From contig CAIZMD010000125.1 in assembly GCA_903933995.1 (NCBI GenBank), positions 1-8,036 on the forward strand: a DNA stretch of 8,036 nucleotides, read 5' to 3'. The stretch is from an uncultured Bacteroidota bacterium (lineage in GTDB: Bacteria; Bacteroidota; Bacteroidia; Chitinophagales; Chitinophagaceae). Made by a program: the position numbers and the translations under genes. Below the pieces are notes generated by a model. It saw only the letters and a list, made by a program, of their open reading frames with translations. It was not told the DNA's origin and made no database searches. Shown here one piece after another: positions 7,601 to 8,036 of the stretch; within the stretch, counting starts at the first letter, position 1; each line of letters starts with the position of its first letter.

Positions 7601-7848
7601 TTACCTGGTATTCTAATTTTAAACCTACCCTTGTCATCTGTCAGCGCTGCAGAAAAACCTTCCACAGAAACGCTAATGGCACTTAGGGGCTTGCCGGTGG
7701 CAGCGTCCTTTACCAAACCACTAACCGTTTGGGCCTCTGCTGTCTTTTTTGTTTGAGCACTGTTTGCTGTTTGAGCCAACAACTGGTTATTGGTTAAACC
7801 AGCCGTAGCCAAAAGAAAGCAGGTTACTATTTGAATGGATACTCGCAT
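4672..7848 (-). CDS. SusC/RagA-family TonB-dependent outer-membrane transporter
   Basis: The 1058-residue product is a complete SusC-type transporter that imports SusD-captured glycan fragments across the outer membrane using TonB energy. A signal peptide (about 1-26, ending LLAQ) leads into a carboxypeptidase-regulatory-like beta domain (about 41-111, with GLVKDAATGKPL and DDKGRFKIRIPG). The plug (about 130-256) has FLQGRAAGL (158-166), LNIRGLNS (181-188), PLVVVDG (195-201) and DIENITIIKDG (229-239), then YGTKGANGVINITT (243-256). The 22-strand-type barrel follows, with VDGSSRFG (624-631), SFGKTGNDDLG (677-687), a calcium-loop-like DTNGDKVIDD (876-885), GNPNPDYTG (892-900) and TGNNLLTFTKYLGYDPE (1011-1027). 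Length is normal. The usual EVVVVGYG segment before the plug is replaced by SIYDQVKLPAGDKRG (118-132), and the last residue is Leu rather than the common aromatic. An in-frame TAG at 7857-7855 limits the start to this ATG. It has no STN domain, so it is not an ECF/anti-sigma signalling type. Confidence 0.96.
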   Translation of the reverse strand: MRVSIQIVTCFLLATAGLTNNQLLAQTANSAQTKKTAEAQTVSGLVKDAATGKPLSAISVSVEGFSAALTDDKGRFKIRIPGKTATIIFSGEGFQTKETALRGRTDLTVALFEESFNSIYDQVKLPAGDKRGTQTGLAVNSINSNGNWGRTNETTDGFLQGRAAGLNGTMRSGTPNAGAYLNIRGLNSMYTNNQPLVVVDGAIYDIGDYGSSVIGNHYTNALAMIDPKDIENITIIKDGTSTYGTKGANGVINITTIHAKDQATKIDFAVFAGVNQAPKNLPVMESADYRVYVSDLLLSRGMTNAQIQAQPFMNDNTSNPEYYRYHNQTNWQDQVLSNSASTNYYLKVTGGDNIAKYALSMGYGSNNGVTENTKMTKYNVRFNGDLNISNRLTAATNFSFTYYDHLIKDQGLAPKTNPLYLAQTKAPFLNTNEVDNVGNVSPNRADTDIFGVSNPVAVIENMFNSSKAYRFFGTIAFNYKLSSTLNLGTIVGITFDKAREQRFVPRKGVANDTLPNAIADSRLAGNVKRISNLYNETFLEYNKKFSPLHQFQLKTGLRYMHATNEQDLQIGYNSATDDFISVGTGVNTLRKVGGDIGKSAWINYYLSANYTYNNKWFLSYNMAVDGSSRFGQDAQEGIKLGGNSFAVLPSVSAGWLVSSEKFLAGAKNLDLLKLRVSFGKTGNDDLGNYTAKQAYISQNLLGIQGLVRGNVANPQLQWETGTRFNIGADLSLFNERLTFAFDYFSNKTNKMLSYENLPTASGYLYAISNTGAMKNTGFDFSVNARVVNQRQFKWDLGLVLMKYKGTLTQLPQDIITNYGGASLLSTAGGVGPASFYGLKSNGVFSTDAEANAANLFKMLPNGTLAPYQAGDVRYVDTNGDKVIDDRDRQNIGNPNPDYTGAVTSKISWKSFTLDFLFTFSSGNQVYNGVRKALESQSGMENQLLSVNNRWRAQGQITNMPKATWGDPMGNAAFSDRFIEDGSFFRMKAVTLNYHLPLKPTNLIKYISFYATGNNLLTFTKYLGYDPEFYSGESVFARGVDMGLEPISKSIVGGIRIGL

Positions 7849-7862
7849 GATCGTCTATTATG

Positions 7863-7876
7863 CTATACGTTTATAG
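7863..7876. repeat. Short inverted repeat just upstream of the SusC start
   Basis: The plus strand reads CTATA-CGTT-TATAG, two perfect 5-base arms around a CGTT centre, ending 14 bases before the SusC ATG in the 33-base gap after the preceding gene. It has the same arm length and the same CGTT centre as GTTCA-CGTT-TGAAC at 2746-2759 before the esterase. It could be a weak operator or a small leader hairpin. At this length and in AT-rich sequence, chance is a real possibility. Confidence 0.3.
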
Positions 7877-7881
7877 GATTG

Positions 7882-8036
7882 TTAGAAAGCTGGAACCAAT
7901 TTGATATAATCCAGAGAAACAGAAACGCCTCCCCCTGAACTAGATGAAGAATTGGCACCAATCAAAAACAGGTTTAGATCTTTGTACCTAGGAACTGTAA
8001 ACTGACCCAAAGAAACTTCGCTATAGTTTTGATTGG
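7882..8036 (-). CDS. C-terminal end of a probable secreted beta-sandwich protein (gene starts outside the window)
   Basis: An open frame enters from base 8036 and ends at the TAA at 7884-7882, giving 50 residues. They alternate hydrophobic and polar residues as beta-strands do: EVSLGQFTVPRY, then DLNLFLIGA, a Ser/Gly loop (five Ser, then three Gly; about residues 29-36 of the visible part), then VSVSLDYIKLVPAF at the end. The closing SLDYIKLVP pattern resembles the last strand of galactose-binding-like or CBM-like jelly-roll domains at the ends of Bacteroidetes polysaccharide-degrading or surface glycan-binding proteins. No type IX secretion tail is seen. It lies 33 bases upstream of the SusC start on the same strand, so it is probably in the same operon. 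That it is coding is likely from the composition and the spacing; the function cannot be named from 50 residues. Confidence 0.72.
   Translation of the reverse strand, partial: NQNYSEVSLGQFTVPRYKDLNLFLIGANSSSSSGGGVSVSLDYIKLVPAF

Overview
The window looks like part of a Bacteroidetes (Bacteroidota) chromosome. The evidence is an adjacent SusC/SusD outer-membrane glycan-uptake pair, AT-rich coding sequence and mostly weak Shine-Dalgarno sequences. The proteins feel closest to the Chitinophagaceae/Sphingobacteriia side of the phylum, but that placement is an impression from reading, not a computed result. Every real gene found is on the minus strand, so transcription runs from high to low coordinates.

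In transcription order: (1) 8036-7882 is the last 50 codons of a gene that starts outside the window. Its end resembles a secreted beta-sandwich, possibly glycan-binding, protein. (2) 7848-4672 is a complete SusC/RagA-type TonB-dependent transporter of 1058 residues. (3) 4644-2839 is a complete SusD/RagB-type surface lipoprotein of 601 residues, 27 bases after the transporter and preceded by an unusually clear Shine-Dalgarno sequence. (4) 2815-2778 is a strong intrinsic terminator hairpin, followed by a short region with three imperfect repeats on a 17-base period. (5) 2696-543 is a 717-residue exported two-domain esterase. It fuses a CE12-type rhamnogalacturonan-acetylesterase-like SGNH domain to a sialate-O-acetylesterase/CE20-like domain, and both have complete catalytic residues. 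(6) 515-1 is the first 171 codons of uvrB, the nucleotide excision repair helicase subunit, which starts 27 bases after the esterase stop.

Together (1)-(5) look like the end of a polysaccharide utilisation locus. SusD would capture an oligosaccharide at the cell surface and SusC would import it with TonB energy. The double esterase would strip acetyl groups so that glycosidases or lyases, not present in this window, can act. The esterase suggests an acetylated plant polysaccharide such as rhamnogalacturonan (pectin), xylan or xyloglucan; this substrate is inferred, not shown. uvrB is a housekeeping gene that marks the edge of the locus.

No RNA gene, CRISPR array, insertion sequence, integrase or attachment site was seen. 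There is no gene-free stretch longer than 300 bases; the longest is the 142 bases at 2697-2838. The content is mostly a recognisable system. The parts most worth a second look are the double-esterase fusion, the repeat cluster ahead of it, the terminator that separates it from susCD, and the variant SusC plug and SusD C-terminus.
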